Source: Streptomyces flavochromogenes (GTDB taxonomy: Bacteria > Actinomycetota > Actinomycetes > Streptomycetales > Streptomycetaceae). From it: a stretch of 64,000 nt of DNA. The DNA is taken from contig NZ_JNZO01000023.1 in the NCBI RefSeq assembly GCF_000717595.1, positions 44,168 to 108,167 on the forward strand, given 5' to 3'. This document shows, piece by piece, positions 19,099 through 30,685 of this stretch. Within the stretch, counting starts at the first letter, position 1; each line of letters starts with the position of its first letter. The notes beneath the pieces are model-generated. The model was not told the origin of the DNA and did not search any database. It saw only the letters and a program-made list of their open reading frames with translations. A program made the translations under genes and the position numbers.

Positions 19099-19673
19099 GC
19101 CCGGGCTCCTTCGGTCAGCAGGTAGGCGTGGGCGGCGCCGGCGGCGGCCACGGAGGCCAGCAGCCGGGCGTACTCGGGCGGGGCGGTGACCAGGGCGGCG
19201 GTGTGGGCGTCGGCGGCGGTGCGTTCGGCCGCCGCGAGCTCCTTCAGTGCCGCCCGGGGGTCGGTCGCGACGGGCACGGGGGGCGCGGTGGGCCGCGCGG
19301 AGGCGGAAGCCCCGGTGGAAGCGGAAGCGGAAGCGGTGGCGGCCGGTGGGGCCGTCGCCGGTCGCACCGTCGTACCGCCCTCGCCGAGCGCCTTGGCGTG
19401 CGCCGCCACGGAGCGTCGCAGCGGGGTGAGCCGGGGCGCGAGGGCGGGATGGGCGGTGAGCGCCGCGTCGTAACGTTCCAGCAGGGTCCTGGAGGCGGTC
19501 ACGGAGCGCAGCCGCAGCGCGGCCTCGGCACGCGCCACCCGTTCGGCCTCCACCTCGGCCGGACTGGGCTTCCGGGGACCCGGGTCCCCGGAGGCGGTGC
19601 AGCCCGAGAGCGCCGCCGCGGCGGCGGCCGAGACCCCCGCCGTCAGGAGTGCGCGCCTGCCCGTCGTCGTCAC
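19095..19673 (-). CDS. Ferritin-like lipoprotein
   Basis: This 192-residue exported protein carries a lipoprotein signal: [24 protein letters not shown], with a paired Arg before the hydrophobic stretch (Tat-like) and the lipobox LSGC at residues 21-24. The mature part is helical ([32 protein letters not shown] and a final [14 protein letters not shown] helix). An Ala/Ser/Pro-rich linker separates the two helical blocks. The GTG at 19673 gives a signal peptide of normal length; an upstream extension has no such feature. It overlaps the cytoplasmic ferritin-like gene by four bases and is divergent from rimP. The function is unknown. Confidence 0.7.
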   Translation of the reverse strand: MTTTGRRALLTAGVSAAAAAALSGCTASGDPGPRKPSPAEVEAERVARAEAALRLRSVTASRTLLERYDAALTAHPALAPRLTPLRRSVAAHAKALGEGGTTVRPATAPPAATASASASTGASASARPTAPPVPVATDPRAALKELAAAERTAADAHTAALVTAPPEYARLLASVAAAGAAHAYLLTEGARA

Positions 19674-19852
19674 GCTCTCTCCCTCAGCCGTGGTACGTCG
19701 TCGAAGATCGTCGGGATCACCGCAGGCGAGCGTACCCGCGGGCCCCGGGGCGGTGGACGGCAACACCCTCCCGGACCGGATACCCTTTGGTCTGACACGC
19801 GAGCAAAGCGCGACGAACCCACAACAGCACACGCGGCCGAGGAGTCACCCGG

Positions 19853-20359
19853 ATGAGCACCACCCAGAGCGACAGGCTGCGCGGACTCGTGGAGCCGCTC
19901 GTCCACGCGAGGGACCTGGATCTCGAGGAGATCGAGGTGTCCCGGGCCGGCCGCCGCGGACTGCTGAGGATCGTCGTCGATTCGGACGAGGGCGTGGAAC
20001 TGGACGCCTGTGCCGAGCTGAGCCGTGCGATCTCCGAGAAGCTCGACGAGACCGACGCGATGGGCGAGGGCGAGTACGTCCTCGAAGTCAGCTCCCCCGG
20101 CGCCGACCGCCCGCTGACCGAGCACCGCCACTACGTGCGGGCCACCGGCCGCCTCGCCAGGTTCCAGCTGACCACCGACGGCGCCGCCGAGGAACTGGTC
20201 GCGCGGATCATGGCCGTGGACGAGGACGGCCTCGACCTCGAAGTGCCGGGTGTGAAGGGGCGCAAGCCCACCGCCCGCCGGGTCGCGTTCGCCGACATCG
20301 CCAAGGCCCGTGTCGAGATCGAGTTCAACCGCAAGGACAAGAAGGAAGAGGAGGCGTAG
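19853..20359 (+). CDS. rimP: Ribosome maturation factor RimP
   Basis: This 168-residue cytoplasmic protein is needed for assembly of the 30S subunit. It has the two-domain RimP layout: an N-terminal alpha/beta domain ([35 protein letters not shown]), the conserved signature [12 protein letters not shown], and an SH3-like C-terminal domain ending in an acidic/basic tail (KDKKEEEA). It is the first gene of the rimP-nusA-ylxR-infB operon and stands two bases before nusA, so the two are almost certainly coupled. The ATG at 19853 is preceded by GAGGAG. Confidence 0.94.
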   Translation: MSTTQSDRLRGLVEPLVHARDLDLEEIEVSRAGRRGLLRIVVDSDEGVELDACAELSRAISEKLDETDAMGEGEYVLEVSSPGADRPLTEHRHYVRATGRLARFQLTTDGAAEELVARIMAVDEDGLDLEVPGVKGRKPTARRVAFADIAKARVEIEFNRKDKKEEEA

Positions 20360-20361
20360 CC

Positions 20362-21357
20362 GTGGACATCGACGTGAAGCTGCTCAAGGGCTTGGCGAAT
20401 GAGAAGGAGATCTCCTTCGACCTGCTGGTCGAGGCGATCGAGTCGGCCCTCCTCATCGCCTACCACCGCACCCCCGACGCCCGCCGCCACGCGCGTGTGG
20501 AGCTGAACCGGCAGACCGGTCACGTGACGGTGTGGGCGAAGGAAGACCCCTCCGATCTGGAGGAGGGCCAGGAGCCCAAGGACTTCGACGACACCCCGTC
20601 GGACTTCGGCCGGATCGCGGCGAGCACCGCCCGCCAGGTGATCCAGCAGCGTCTGCGGGACGCCGAGAACGACGTGACGTTCGGCGAGTACGCGCGCCGC
20701 GAGGGCGACGTCGTCGCCGGTGTCGTGCAGCAGGGCAAGGACCCGAAGAACGTCCTGGTCCGTCTGGACGACAAGCTGGAAGCCATTCTTCCGGTGCAGG
20801 AGCAGGTGCCGGGCGAGGACTACACGCACGGTCTGCGGCTGCGGACGTACGTCGTCCGGGTGGCGAAGGGTGTCCGCGGTCCGTCCGTCACCCTTTCGCG
20901 CACCCACCCCAATCTGGTGAAGAAGCTCTTCGCCCTCGAGGTGCCGGAGATCGCCGACGGCTCGGTCGAGATCGCGGCCATCGCCCGTGAGGCCGGTCAC
21001 CGCACCAAGATCGCCGTCCGTTCCACCCGTTCGGGCCTGAACCCCAAGGGTGCCTGCATCGGCCCGATGGGCAGCCGCGTCCGCAACGTGATGGCGGAGC
21101 TCCTCGGCGAGAAGATCGACATCGTCGACTGGTCGGACGACCCGGCCGAGATGGTGGCGAACGCGCTCTCCCCGGCGCGGGTGTCCCGGGTCGAGGTCGT
21201 CGACATGGCGGCCCGTTCCGCCCGGGTGACGGTGCCGGACTACCAGCTGTCGCTGGCGATCGGCAAGGAGGGCCAGAACGCCCGCCTCGCCGCGCGGCTC
21301 ACCGGCTGGCGCATCGACATCCGTCCCGACACCGAGCCGAGCGGTCCGGAGGACTGA
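20362..21357 (+). CDS. nusA: Transcription termination/antitermination factor NusA
   Basis: This 331-residue protein binds RNA polymerase and RNA, and controls pausing, termination and rRNA antitermination. An N-terminal RNAP-binding domain (about 1-115) is followed by an S1 domain ([21 protein letters not shown]) and two KH domains. The signatures are [39 protein letters not shown] and [25 protein letters not shown]. There are no C-terminal acidic repeats, as expected outside proteobacteria. The GTG at 20362 is placed just after the rimP stop, with GAAGAGGAGG as ribosome binding site. It heads the transcription-translation part of the operon. Confidence 0.96.
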   Translation: MDIDVKLLKGLANEKEISFDLLVEAIESALLIAYHRTPDARRHARVELNRQTGHVTVWAKEDPSDLEEGQEPKDFDDTPSDFGRIAASTARQVIQQRLRDAENDVTFGEYARREGDVVAGVVQQGKDPKNVLVRLDDKLEAILPVQEQVPGEDYTHGLRLRTYVVRVAKGVRGPSVTLSRTHPNLVKKLFALEVPEIADGSVEIAAIAREAGHRTKIAVRSTRSGLNPKGACIGPMGSRVRNVMAELLGEKIDIVDWSDDPAEMVANALSPARVSRVEVVDMAARSARVTVPDYQLSLAIGKEGQNARLAARLTGWRIDIRPDTEPSGPED

Positions 21358-21431
21358 GACCGTTTTAGGCCAACAACTGTTCGATTCTTGCCCCAAACAG
21401 GTGAGGTCGGTACGGGGAGGTAGACTTAATA

Positions 21432-21713
21432 GTGTCTGGCCGGACGCATGCCCGCGCGTGCCCTGAGCGAACCTGTGTGGGATGCCGGGTGCGAGCGGCC
21501 AAGAGCGATCTACTGCGGATCGTGGTGAACAAGGACGAGTGCGTTCCTGATCATCGCGGTACGCTGCCCGGCCGGGGTGCATACCTGCACCCCGCCGTGG
21601 CTTGTCTCGACCTGGCGGTCCGCCGCCGAGCGTTGCCGAGGGCCTTCAAGGTCCAGGGCCCGCTCGAAACAGCGGAACTACGTCACCACGTCGAACGGCC
21701 GGCACCGCAGTGA
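21432..21713 (+). CDS. ylxR: YlxR family RNA-binding protein
   Basis: This 93-residue protein is the small YlxR (DUF448) factor usual between nusA and infB. The signatures RTCVGCRVRAAKSDLLRIV and the LPGRGAYLHP motif are both present. Members bind RNA or RNase P; a precise role is unsettled. The start is a GTG at 21432 with GGGGAGG about 11 bases upstream, separated by an AT-rich stretch (TAGACTTAAT) unlike the surroundings. Two cysteines in CVGC are retained. Confidence 0.9.
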   Translation: MSGRTHARACPERTCVGCRVRAAKSDLLRIVVNKDECVPDHRGTLPGRGAYLHPAVACLDLAVRRRALPRAFKVQGPLETAELRHHVERPAPQ

Positions 21714-21722
21714 AGAAGTACG

Positions 21723-21738
21723 GCACGGAACACCGTGC
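21723..21738 (+). other. Small hairpin in the infB leader
   Basis: GCACGG and CCGTGC pair around an AACA loop, just after the ylxR stop and 40 bases before the micro-ORFs. Confidence 0.4.
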
Positions 21739-21777
21739 GGTCAGGTACCTCGCGAGTTGGAAGTAGGTCGAGATTGC

Positions 21778-21821
21778 GATGAGCACTCGATGAGTACGCG
21801 ATGAGTACGCCCATGAAGTAG
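21778..21821 (+). promoter_or_regulatory. Three overlapping micro-ORFs in the infB leader (11-nt tandem repeat)
   Basis: An 11-base unit (GATGAGYACKC) is repeated three times at 21778, 21789 and 21800. Because 11 is not a multiple of three, each ATG lies in a new frame. The first two read ATG-AGY-ACN-CGA-TGA (peptide MSTR, at 21779-21793 and 21790-21804). The third reads MSTPMK and ends in TAG at 21821. Each stop of the first two overlaps the next start as ATGA, the usual coupling signal. The infB start follows 38 bases later. No strong ribosome binding site precedes the first ATG, so translation is unproven. Confidence 0.45.
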
Positions 21822-21859
21822 CGACGGTCCGGCGGTAACCCGGACCTCAAAGGAGCGAA

Positions 21860-24973
<3,114 letters not shown>

Positions 24974-24995
24974 TCGCGTCCGATCGCAGCAGTGA

Positions 24996-25039
24996 GCCGG
25001 GGCCGGTCGGCGGAAACTATTCCGTCGATCGGCCCCGGC
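24996..25039 (+). terminator. Long hairpin between infB and the DUF503 gene
   Basis: A 20-bp stem (GCCGGGGCCGGTCGGCGGAA pairing with its complement, two G-U pairs) has a 4-base loop, ACTA. It interrupts the operon and probably terminates or attenuates between infB and ylxP. Confidence 0.75.
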
Positions 25040-25121
25040 CGTTGCGTGTACGGTTTCGGATGTCCCCGCCGAGTGGTCGGCGGGCACACCGAACCCGAAC
25101 CGGCGGGACATCCGGACATAC

Positions 25122-25415
25122 ATGTATGTGGGGACACTGTCCTTCGATCTGCTCCTCGGCGACGTTCGTTCGTTGAAGGAGAAACGCTCCGTCGTCAAGC
25201 CGATCGTCGCCGAGCTCCAGCGGAAATTCGCGGTGAGCGTGGCGGAGGTCAGCGGCCAGAACCTCCATCGACGGGCCGAGATCGGCGTCGCGATGGTGTC
25301 GGGGGACCCGGGACACCTCAGCGACGTACTGGACCGGTGCGAGCGGCTCGTCGCCGCCCGCCCCGAGGTGGAGCTGCTGTCGGTGCGCCGCAGGCTCCAC
25401 ACTGATGAAGACTGA
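25122..25415 (+). CDS. ylxP: YlxP-like protein (DUF503)
   Basis: This 97-residue protein matches DUF503, with LLLGDVRSLKEKRSVVKPIV near the N-terminus and VSVAEVSGQNLHRRAEIGVAMVS in the middle. The family regularly sits between infB and rbfA and is called YlxP in Bacillus. The ATG at 25122 is the first in the domain. Its stop lies 31 bases before rbfA. The role is not established; a ribosome-assembly link is inferred from the neighbourhood. Confidence 0.88.
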   Translation: MYVGTLSFDLLLGDVRSLKEKRSVVKPIVAELQRKFAVSVAEVSGQNLHRRAEIGVAMVSGDPGHLSDVLDRCERLVAARPEVELLSVRRRLHTDED

Positions 25416-25446
25416 TGTTGAGCAAGGCAAAGAAGGAGAAGGACCA

Positions 25447-25887
25447 GTGGCCGACAACGCGCGGGCGAAGAAGCTGGCAGACCTCATCCGGGAGGTGGTC
25501 GCCGAGAAGCTGCAGCGCGGCATCAAGGACCCCCGCCTGGGCACGCACGTGACCATCACGGACACCCGGGTCACCGGCGACCTGCGGGAGGCCACGGTCT
25601 TCTACACGGTCTACGGCGACGACGAGGAGCGGGCGAGCGCCGCAGCCGGACTGGAGAGCGCCAAGGGCATCCTCCGTTCGGCCGTGGGCCGCGCGGCGGG
25701 GACCAAGTTCACCCCGACCCTGGCCTTCGTGGCCGACGCGCTCCCGGAGAACGCCAAGACGATCGAGGACCTCCTCGACAAGGCGCGGGCCTCGGACGCC
25801 CAGGTGCGGGAGGCGTCCTCGGGCGCCCACTTCGCGGGCGACGCCGACCCCTACAAGAAGCCGGGCGAGGACGAAGCCGCCGAATGA
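25447..25887 (+). CDS. rbfA: 30S ribosome-binding factor RbfA
   Basis: This 146-residue KH-like protein assists 16S rRNA maturation and cold adaptation. It shows the family pattern RAKKLADLIREVVAEKLQRGIKDPRLG, the VTITDTRVTGDLREATVFYTV strand, and the LRSAVGRAAGTKFTPTLAFVAD segment. The GTG at 25447 is chosen over the ATG at 25405, because AAGGAG sits 8 bases upstream and the conserved part begins there. Its stop overlaps the truB start (ATGA), so the two are coupled. Confidence 0.94.
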   Translation: MADNARAKKLADLIREVVAEKLQRGIKDPRLGTHVTITDTRVTGDLREATVFYTVYGDDEERASAAAGLESAKGILRSAVGRAAGTKFTPTLAFVADALPENAKTIEDLLDKARASDAQVREASSGAHFAGDADPYKKPGEDEAAE

Positions 25888-26783
25888 GCAACGCAGCAAA
25901 GGTGCCCGACGGCCTTGTCATCGTCGACAAGCCGTCGGGCTTCACCTCGCACGACGTCGTGGCCAAGATGCGCGGGATCGCGAAGACCCGCCGGGTCGGC
26001 CACGCCGGCACGCTCGACCCCATGGCCACCGGCGTCCTCGTCCTCGGTGTGGAGCGGGCGACCAAGCTCCTCGGCCACCTCGCGCTGACCGAGAAGGAGT
26101 ACCTGGGCACCATCCGCCTGGGCCAGACGACGATCACCGACGACGCCGAGGGCGAGATCACGGCCTCCGTCGACGCCTCCAAGGTGACCCGGGAGGGCAT
26201 CGACGAGGGCGTCGCCGAGCTGACCGGCGCCATCATGCAGGTGCCCTCGAAGGTCTCAGCGATCAAGATCGACGGCAAGCGGTCGTACGCGCGCGTGCGC
26301 GGCGGCGAGGAGTTCGAGATCCCGGCCCGCCCGGTCACCGTCTCCTCCTTCCAGGTGTACGACGTCCGTGAGGCGACCGCCGAGGACGGCACCCCCGTCG
26401 TCGACCTGGTCGTCTCCGTCGTCTGCTCCTCCGGTACGTACATCCGGGCGCTCGCCCGGGACCTCGGCGCGGGCCTCGGCGTGGGCGGGCACCTGACCGC
26501 GCTGCGCCGCACCCGGGTCGGCCCGTACAAGCTGGACTCGGCGAAGACGCTCGACCAGCTCCAGCAGGAGCTCACGGTCATGCCGGTCGCCGACGCGGCC
26601 TCGGCGGCGTTCCCCCGGTGGGACGTCGACGAGAAGCGGGCCAGGCTGCTGCTCAACGGCGTCCGCCTGGAGATGCCGGAGTACCCGGCGGGTCCCGTCG
26701 CGGTCTTCGGGCCCGGGGGGACGCTCCTTGCGCTCGTGGAGGACCAGCGGGGCAAGGCCAAGAGCCTCGCCGTCTTCGGCTGA
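25884..26783 (+). CDS. truB: tRNA pseudouridine(55) synthase TruB
   Basis: This 299-residue enzyme makes pseudouridine 55 in the T-loop of tRNAs. The catalytic Asp45 is in GHAGTLDPMATGVLVLGVERATKLL. The KEYLGTIRLGQTT and QVPSKVSAIKIDGKRSYARVR motifs and the strand VVCSSGTYIRALARDLG complete the family pattern. The C-terminal domain is the short actinobacterial type. The four-base overlap with rbfA suggests coupling. A strong terminator closes the operon 34 bases after its stop. Confidence 0.95.
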   Translation: MSNAAKVPDGLVIVDKPSGFTSHDVVAKMRGIAKTRRVGHAGTLDPMATGVLVLGVERATKLLGHLALTEKEYLGTIRLGQTTITDDAEGEITASVDASKVTREGIDEGVAELTGAIMQVPSKVSAIKIDGKRSYARVRGGEEFEIPARPVTVSSFQVYDVREATAEDGTPVVDLVVSVVCSSGTYIRALARDLGAGLGVGGHLTALRRTRVGPYKLDSAKTLDQLQQELTVMPVADAASAAFPRWDVDEKRARLLLNGVRLEMPEYPAGPVAVFGPGGTLLALVEDQRGKAKSLAVFG

Positions 26784-26816
26784 TCGGAGCGGTTCCGAGC
26801 TCATCGTCGGCTCACA

Positions 26817-26850
26817 GTGAGGGCGGGCACGCACGCGTGCCCGCCCTCAC
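26817..26850 (+). terminator. Terminator of the rimP-truB operon
   Basis: A perfect 15-bp stem (GTGAGGGCGGGCACG and its complement) with a CACG loop is followed by GTGTCTCCCCCCTCTGTTTCC. Confidence 0.85.
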
Positions 26851-27009
26851 GTGTCTCCCCCCTCTGTTTCCCCCTGCGACAGCCTGTCCGGCAGAACACC
26901 GAAGAATCACCCGATCAGGGAGGCGCTCGGAGTGAAGGGGGGAGTGTCAGGGGGCGCGTTCCCCCCTCGTGGTCCTCCGCGTGATCACCGGCGACCTACC
27001 GTCGACACC

Positions 27010-30000
27010 ATGGGACGCGGGGACCTGGCGACGCTGGTGCGGATCTGCGATCTGGCGGGCCGGCCTCGCGGCACCGGATTCCTCGCCGACCACCACGGAA
27101 CGGTCGTCACCAGTCACGAAGCCGTCGACGGGCTCAGCCGTGTCGTCCTGCACGCCCCCGGCGAGCGGACCTGGCTCGCCGAGGCCGAAGCCGTCACCCC
27201 GCTGCCGGAGAGCGGCCTCGCGCTCGTACGGACCGAGGGCCTCGGCGTACGGCCGCTGCCGCTCGCGACCCGAACCGAGATCGAACCCGGCACATACGTA
27301 CGGATCGCCGCCCACGGCTGGCGCGAGGCGCGCGTACTCGGACCGGCCGCCGTCACGTACACCGCCACCGACCGCTTCCACACGCTCGCCGACGCCGTCG
27401 AACTCGCCATCGGGACCGAGGGCGCGGAGGCCCTCCGCCTCGGCGGACAGGCCGCCGGCGGCCCCGTCGTCGACATCACCACCGGCACCGTCCTCGCCGT
27501 CCTCGGCACGGCCCTGCACGGCGACCGCCCGGCCGCCGGATACGCGGTGCGACTGCACCCCGAGGGTGCCCTCACCGCGCTCCTGCGGCGCAACGCGGCC
27601 ACCGTCCCCGCCTACGGACCCGATCTGAACCTCGCCGGAATCCTGGAACTCACCGCCACCTCCACCGGCCCCGTGCAGGACCCGGACCCCTGGCCCGAGC
27701 CCGTCGAACGTCCTGAGTGCGTCCGCGAGTTCGCCCGCTTCGCAGCGGGCGAGGCGCCGGTCCTCGCCCTCGTCGGCGCTCCCGGCACCGGCCGCACCAC
27801 CGCCCTCGCCGCCCTCTGCGCCCGCCGTGCCCGGGGCGTCGCGCCCGCCCCGACCGTCCGGCTGCGCGGCGCCGACCTGCGCGCCGGGGACCGCTCGCTC
27901 GCCGAGGCCGTCGGCCGCGCACTCCAGCAGGCCGGCCGGATCGTCGCCGCCTCCGGGGCGCCCGGCGACACCACCACCGCCACCCCCGAACGGGCCGCCG
28001 CCCTCGCCCACGAGGCGGGCCGCCCGCTGCTCGTCGTCCTCGACGGCCCCGAGGAGATGCCACCGCACCTCGCCCACCGGCTCGCCGACTGGACGACCGC
28101 CACCGAGGACTGGCTCCGCGCCCACCACGTCCATCTCGTCACCGCCTGCCGCCCCGAGCACTGGGAACGCGCGGGCGCGCTCTACCTGCCGGGCGCGCTG
28201 CACCGGCCGGCGACGGGCCCCCGGGACGGAGCGCCCGGCGGACTGCCGGCCGCCCTCGTCCTCGGGCCGTACTCCGTGGCCGAGGCACAGGCCGTACGCG
28301 AGGGGTACGGGCTCGGGGAGACGGACCTCGCCGAGGCCGACGCCCGCCACCCGCTGGCCCTGCGGCTGCTCGCCGAGGTGCGGGCCGCGCTGCCGGCGGA
28401 CGTCCCCGGGCGGCCGGGGCGCGAGGAGATCTTCACCGCGTACCTCGACCTGATGTGTCTGCGGATCGCCGTCCGGATCGCCGCGGGTTCCCGGCCCCTG
28501 CCCCCGGGAAGCGCCGTACGCCGTCTGGCCGCCCGCGTCACGGGCCAGGTCCACGAGGCGGCCCGCCGCTGCCTCGGCCCGGGGCACGGCGTCCTCGACC
28601 GGGCCTCCTTCGAGGAGCTCTTCCCCTGGCGGGCGGGCTGGGCCTCGGCGGTCCTCACCGAAGGACTGCTCGTCCCGGCCGGTTCCGGGTACCGCTTCGC
28701 CCACGAGGAAGTGGCGGACTGGGTGCAGGCGGCCCACCTGGACCTGGACGGCGCCCTGGAGTCACTGCTCTCCCCGGGCCTCGGTTCTCCCGCCTGTCCC
28801 GAGGACGCGGCCCGTCCCGAAGAACCGGCCGGTCCCGTGGACGCGGCCGGACCCGCCGGACCCGCCGGACCCGCCGGACCCGTCGCGCCGCCCGCCGTCC
28901 CCCGGCAGCGGACCCCCGACGAAGCGCCCCCGCCGGTGCCGCGTCACCGCATCGGCCCCGTCCTCCAGGCGCTCCTGCTGCTCCACCGGGAGCGCGGCCC
29001 GGCCGCCCTCGCCCCCCGGCTCGCCGTGCTCGCCGAGGCCCTCGGGCGGTACGCCGGCGAGAAGGGCCCAGCCTCCGGCGACGGGCCCTGGTGGGCCGCG
29101 CGATTGTTCGGCGAGAGTGTGCGCAGGCTGCCGGACCCCCGGCCGTACCTGCCCGTCCTGCGGCTTCTCGCCGACCGGATCGGGGCAGGCGCCGAGCCGC
29201 CCGGGGCGGGCGGCGGCGGTGCCGACGCCCGCGGCGGGCGGCATGCCGTCTTCGCCGCGTTCGGGCCCGGGTTCTGGCTGGGGCTGCCGCTCGGGGAGGA
29301 CGAGCGGATCGACCTGCTGCGGCGGCTCGTCCCCGCCGACCCGCCGCCGGGCGAGAACCGCGGCGAGAACCGCGGAGAGGACCCGGGCGAGGGTCCCGGC
29401 GAGCGGTCCCTCGCCGCCGTCGCCGGGATGCTCGCCGCCGACCCCCGGGGCGTGCAGCCGCTGCTCTGCCGTTGGTTCGGCGACGACCGCGCCCTCCCCG
29501 CCGTCCCGGGCGCGACCGTCGCCACCGCCGCCCAGGCCCTGCTGCACACCCATCGGGCGCTCGCCGTCGACGATCTGTGCGAGGCGCTCGTCGCCACCGC
29601 CCACCCGCTCGCCGACGGCCTCCTCGCCGCCCTCGTGGAGGACGAGCCCTCCGCCGTCTGCCGGGCCGTCGACCGCTGGGCCCACGACGACGGGCGCCCG
29701 GAACGGCGGGTCGCGGCCGCCACGTACGGGCAGCTGGTGGCCGTTCACGCGACCCGCCCCGCCGACCGGGAACTCCTGCGCTTCGCCGCCCTCGCCCTGC
29801 TCGCCCGCCCCGGCGACCAGTCCCTCCACGGCGCCGCCCTCGGCCTGCTGATCCGCGACCCGCACACCCGGGACCGCCACCTGCCCCGCGCCCTCGCCGA
29901 GCCCCGGGTGCCCGCGTGCGCCCTCGTCGACGCCCTCCCGGCCGACCCCGGACCGGTCCTCGCCGCCTTCGGGGCCCGGCTGGACGGCACGGGCGAGGTG

Positions 30001-30654
30001 CCCGCCGCCGCCCTGCGCGCGCTCGCCGACGTCGACACGCCCGCGCTCGCCCGCCGGGTGGCCCCACTCGTCCGCGGATACGTCGCCCGCCACCCCGAGG
30101 GCGCCGGGCACGTGGCCGACTTCGTCGACCGGCGCTTCGAGCACGGCCCGGCCGCCCGAGCCGTCCTCTTCCCCCTGGTATCCGGCCTGATCCGGGGCCG
30201 CCCCGCGCGGGTCCGCCGCGCTCTCGCCCCCGTCCTCGCCGCGCCCGGCACCGGAGCCTCCCGCCATCTGCGGGCGGAACTCCTCGACGTACTCCTGGAG
30301 CACGAGCGGTACGAGGCCGAGACGGGGGAGTTCACCGTCCTGGCCGCCCTCCTGGAGGCCGCCGCGGAGGGCGCCGAGCGGCGCAGCGAGCCGCGCACCC
30401 GGGCGCTCACCCACCGGGTCGCCACCCTGTGGGCCCGTACCCCCGAAGGCATGCGGCTGCTCGACCCGGACCTCGCGGGACACGTCCGCGCGCGGCCCGC
30501 GTTCGCCACGCTGCTCGCCCGCTGGACGGTCGGCGACCCCGCCGAGTGGGCGCCGCTGCTCGGTCCGGAGACCCTCCGGGCGCTGCGGAGCCACGGCACT
30601 TCCATGCCGATGCGAACCGAAGGCCGTGGGCATGGCAGTCTTAGACCTGCGTAA
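27010..30654 (+). CDS. Degenerate trypsin-like domain fused to a P-loop (STAND-like) NTPase
   Basis: This 1214-residue protein has three parts. Residues 1-170 look like a trypsin-like serine protease fold (RGTGFLADHHGTVVTSHEAV, LALV, GGPVVDITTG). The catalytic His may be His36, but the Asp position is Gly69 and the nucleophile position is Ala149 (GGQAAGGP), so it should be inactive. Residues 250-480 hold a P-loop NTPase with GAPGTGRTT at 256-264 (Arg in place of the usual Lys) and a Walker B-like LLVVLDGPEE. The rest is a helical, HEAT-like tail of about 700 residues with a GPAGPAGPAGP linker. Such protease-STAND fusions occur in bacterial conflict and signalling proteins. The ATG at 27010 is chosen because the fold starts there. 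It stands alone between truB and ribF. Confidence 0.7.
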   Translation: MGRGDLATLVRICDLAGRPRGTGFLADHHGTVVTSHEAVDGLSRVVLHAPGERTWLAEAEAVTPLPESGLALVRTEGLGVRPLPLATRTEIEPGTYVRIAAHGWREARVLGPAAVTYTATDRFHTLADAVELAIGTEGAEALRLGGQAAGGPVVDITTGTVLAVLGTALHGDRPAAGYAVRLHPEGALTALLRRNAATVPAYGPDLNLAGILELTATSTGPVQDPDPWPEPVERPECVREFARFAAGEAPVLALVGAPGTGRTTALAALCARRARGVAPAPTVRLRGADLRAGDRSLAEAVGRALQQAGRIVAASGAPGDTTTATPERAAALAHEAGRPLLVVLDGPEEMPPHLAHRLADWTTATEDWLRAHHVHLVTACRPEHWERAGALYLPGALHRPATGPRDGAPGGLPAALVLGPYSVAEAQAVREGYGLGETDLAEADARHPLALRLLAEVRAALPADVPGRPGREEIFTAYLDLMCLRIAVRIAAGSRPLPPGSAVRRLAARVTGQVHEAARRCLGPGHGVLDRASFEELFPWRAGWASAVLTEGLLVPAGSGYRFAHEEVADWVQAAHLDLDGALESLLSPGLGSPACPEDAARPEEPAGPVDAAGPAGPAGPAGPVAPPAVPRQRTPDEAPPPVPRHRIGPVLQALLLLHRERGPAALAPRLAVLAEALGRYAGEKGPASGDGPWWAARLFGESVRRLPDPRPYLPVLRLLADRIGAGAEPPGAGGGGADARGGRHAVFAAFGPGFWLGLPLGEDERIDLLRRLVPADPPPGENRGENRGEDPGEGPGERSLAAVAGMLAADPRGVQPLLCRWFGDDRALPAVPGATVATAAQALLHTHRALAVDDLCEALVATAHPLADGLLAALVEDEPSAVCRAVDRWAHDDGRPERRVAAATYGQLVAVHATRPADRELLRFAALALLARPGDQSLHGAALGLLIRDPHTRDRHLPRALAEPRVPACALVDALPADPGPVLAAFGARLDGTGEVPAAALRALADVDTPALARRVAPLVRGYVARHPEGAGHVADFVDRRFEHGPAARAVLFPLVSGLIRGRPARVRRALAPVLAAPGTGASRHLRAELLDVLLEHERYEAETGEFTVLAALLEAAAEGAERRSEPRTRALTHRVATLWARTPEGMRLLDPDLAGHVRARPAFATLLARWTVGDPAEWAPLLGPETLRALRSHGTSMPMRTEGRGHGSLRPA

Positions 30655-30685
30655 TCGGCGAACAGGCGGACGAGGAGCGGTCACA

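Noticed and set aside
21389..21431. TTGCCC ... TAGACT as a ylxR promoter
   Set aside because: The two elements are about 26 bases apart, too far for a standard promoter.
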